DNA from: Paracoccaceae bacterium
Lineage (GTDB): Bacteria > Pseudomonadota > Alphaproteobacteria > Rhodobacterales > Rhodobacteraceae
NCBI GenBank assembly: GCA_020441345.1
Contig: JAGRMK010000244.1
Coordinates: 2,525 to 8,151, forward strand
DNA length: 5,627 bases
Reading direction: 5' to 3'
Shown: positions 4,393-5,627 of the stretch, one piece after another
Layout of the letters: each line of letters opens with the position of its first letter
How positions within the stretch are numbered: position 1 is the stretch's first letter
Program-made: the position numbers and the translations under genes
The notes under the pieces: model-generated
The model's input: only the letters and a program-made list of their open reading frames with translations
Databases searched by the model: none
Told to the model about the DNA's origin: nothing

Positions 4393-4459
4393 GGTCGGTC
4401 CTCCCCCGACCCTGCGCAAGGCGCGGTTGCCGAACTCCTCCCCGGCGACCGCGCTTTTT
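4393..4459 (+). ncRNA. ccsR4: CcsR-like small RNA, unit 4
   Basis: The first hairpin is short: GGTCGG/CCGACC (4393-4398 with 4406-4411) with the seven-base loop TCCTCCC. The second has a 12-bp stem with one G-U pair (4421-4432 with 4443-4454), loop AACTCCTCCC (4433-4442) and a T5 run. The 3' hairpin therefore serves both as a CU-loop module and as the terminator of the whole operon. This is the last unit before the convergent helicase gene. Confidence 0.77.
4421..4459 (+). terminator. Intrinsic terminator of the DUF1127-CcsR operon
   Basis: A 12-bp GC-rich stem (4421-4432 with 4443-4454, one G-U pair), a 10-base loop and TTTTT (4455-4459) make a strong plus-strand terminator. It lies 34 bases before the end of the convergent helicase gene. 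On the minus strand no T run follows the stem, so it should not stop transcripts coming from the helicase gene. Confidence 0.88.
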
Positions 4460-4493
4460 CCAATGTGCGATGGGCGTTTTCCGGCGTCGCCGC

Positions 4494-5627
4494 CTAAAAC
4501 GGAACGTCATCCATTCCATCAGCAGGCAACAAGAAGCGCGCGACAATATGCTTTTCGCCCGCCCTGTCAAAAGCCACCGCCAGTTTATCGTGATCCACGG
4601 CCAGCACGGTTCCGGTGCCGAATTTCTGATGGAATACCCGTTCCCCGGCCGAAAAATGCACATCTGGCGCCGCAGCGCTGCGTTTGGGCGTCGTTGACAC
4701 CGTCGTCGTGCGGCTGCGATCCTGCATCCGTTTCCAACCCGGTGCATTGTAGACATCCGCCTTGGCGGCGCGGCTTTCCAGCGACTCGTCGTCCACTTTG
4801 GCGGTCGGCACACTGTCCGCGCGCCTCCCCATCCCCGCCGCGCCAAATCCCCCGCCATAGAGCCCCGGAGGCGTCAGGACATCGACATGCTCGCCGGGCA
4901 GTTCGTCGATGAACCGGCTCGGCAACTGGCTTTGCCATTGCCCGAAAACACGCCGGTTCGCGGCAAAGGATATGAGGCACAATTCTTCGGCACGGGTTAT
5001 GCCGACATAGGCCAGCCGACGTTCCTCTTCCAACCCCTTGAGCCCCTGTTCATCAAGGCTGCGTTGGCTGGGGAACAGCCCGTCTTCCCACCCCGGCAGG
5101 AACACGACCGGAAACTCCAGCCCCTTGGCGGCGTGCAACGTCATGATCGTGACCTTCTCGGTCGAATCCTCGCTGGCATTATCCATGATCAGCGCGACAT
5201 GCTCAAGAAAACCCTGAAAGTTATCAAAGCTTTCCAAAGCCTTGATCAGTTCCTTCAGGTTCTCCAGACGTCCTTCGGCCTCGGGTGTTTTCTGCGCCTG
5301 CCACATCGCCGTATAGCCCGATTCGTCCAGCATGCGCTCGGCCAGAGCAATGTGGTTCTCTTCGGCGCGCACCGCGTCGTGCCAGCGGGCCATGTCCTCG
5401 ATGAAACCGCGCAGGGCCGAGGCCCCGCGCCCGCCCAGCAGGCCGTCGCGCAAGACCAGCGCCGCGCCTTGCAGAAGCGATACATCGTTCTCGCGTGCGA
5501 CACGCTGAATGGTCTGCTGCGCCTTGTCGCCCAGCCCGCGCTTAGGCATGTTCACCACCCGCTCGAACGCCAGATCATCGGTCGGCGTTACAGCAAGCCG
5601 GAAATAGGCCATCGCGTCGCGGATTTC
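4494..5627 (-). CDS. uvrD: UvrD/PcrA DNA helicase, C-terminal 377 residues (N-terminus outside the window)
   Basis: UvrD/PcrA is a superfamily 1A 3'-5' DNA helicase acting in nucleotide excision and mismatch repair and in removing proteins from DNA. The visible part opens in the motif IV region (EIRDAMAYFRL, visible residues 1-11), followed by TDDLAFERVVNMPKRGLGD (16-34). Motif V is TIMTLHAAKGLEFPVVFLPGW (160-180), and motif VI is EEERRLAYVGITRA (200-213), with the Arg finger in GITRA. A poorly conserved linker (about 255-320) leads to a Tudor-like C-terminal domain, FSAGERVFHQKFGTGTVLAVD (325-345) through HIVARFL, found in UvrD/PcrA and known to contact RNA polymerase. The Walker A and B motifs are beyond the right edge. 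The gene converges on the CcsR operon. No clear terminator is visible after its TAG stop, only a weak GGCG-GCGA-CGCC hairpin. Confidence 0.95.
   Translation of the reverse strand, partial: EIRDAMAYFRLAVTPTDDLAFERVVNMPKRGLGDKAQQTIQRVARENDVSLLQGAALVLRDGLLGGRGASALRGFIEDMARWHDAVRAEENHIALAERMLDESGYTAMWQAQKTPEAEGRLENLKELIKALESFDNFQGFLEHVALIMDNASEDSTEKVTIMTLHAAKGLEFPVVFLPGWEDGLFPSQRSLDEQGLKGLEEERRLAYVGITRAEELCLISFAANRRVFGQWQSQLPSRFIDELPGEHVDVLTPPGLYGGGFGAAGMGRRADSVPTAKVDDESLESRAAKADVYNAPGWKRMQDRSRTTTVSTTPKRSAAAPDVHFSAGERVFHQKFGTGTVLAVDHDKLAVAFDRAGEKHIVARFLLPADGMDDVPF

Noticed and set aside
4085..4442. CRISPR-like array
   Set aside because: The repeated parts are 8-13 base CU loops inside different stems, with no constant repeat of 24-37 bases and no unique spacers of even length.
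4156..4497. Open frames through the CcsR array on both strands (for example plus 4156-4497 and minus 3990-4463)
   Set aside because: They translate the repeated hairpins. The base pattern is explained by stems and loops, and the products are Pro/Arg/Gly-rich with no domain.

Overview
The window looks like chromosomal DNA of an alphaproteobacterium of the family Rhodobacteraceae (Rhodobacter/Roseobacter group). The evidence is high GC, FtsL, MraZ and RsmH proteins of the type I associate with that family, a long leader before mraZ, and a DUF1127 gene followed by CCUCCUCCC-loop small RNAs. The genus cannot be fixed from the sequence alone.

Layout. From 1 to 1677, on the minus strand, lies the start of the division and cell wall (dcw) cluster: mraZ, then rsmH, then the first 56 codons of ftsL running off the left edge. 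The genes are packed tightly: 11 bases between mraZ and rsmH, and a one-base stop/start overlap between rsmH and ftsL. From 1678 to 2421 there are 744 bases without a credible protein gene. Read on the minus strand, this stretch holds the terminator of mrp, an array of eight or nine TGGG motifs spaced 9-11 bases, a perfect DnaA box lying over the -35 of a candidate distal promoter, and then a proximal promoter. The proximal leader (about 264 nt) ends in a perfect 14-bp terminator-like hairpin 67 bases before mraZ. It corresponds in position, length and architecture to the mraZ leader of Rhodobacter sphaeroides that yields the small RNA UpsM.

From 2422 to 3519 is mrp (an Fe-S carrier ATPase of the ApbC/Nbp35 type), also minus. 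Its promoter lies in the intergenic region 3520-3826. Divergent from it, on the plus strand, is a 73-residue DUF1127 protein (3827-4048). It is followed by 445 non-coding bases with four tandem small RNA units. Each unit is two hairpins exposing CU-rich, anti-Shine-Dalgarno-like loops, and the last hairpin is an intrinsic terminator. This is the ccaF1-ccsR1-4 arrangement known from R. sphaeroides, where it responds to stress through RpoHI/RpoHII. From 4494 to the right edge, convergent on the minus strand, is the C-terminal 377 residues of a UvrD/PcrA helicase.

How it fits together. The window joins two RNA-rich control regions: a dcw leader that can stop early to give UpsM, and a stress-induced DUF1127/CcsR operon. 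The least explained part is the phased TGGG array with the adjacent DnaA box, which might tie division genes to MraZ autoregulation and replication initiation. That link is inference.
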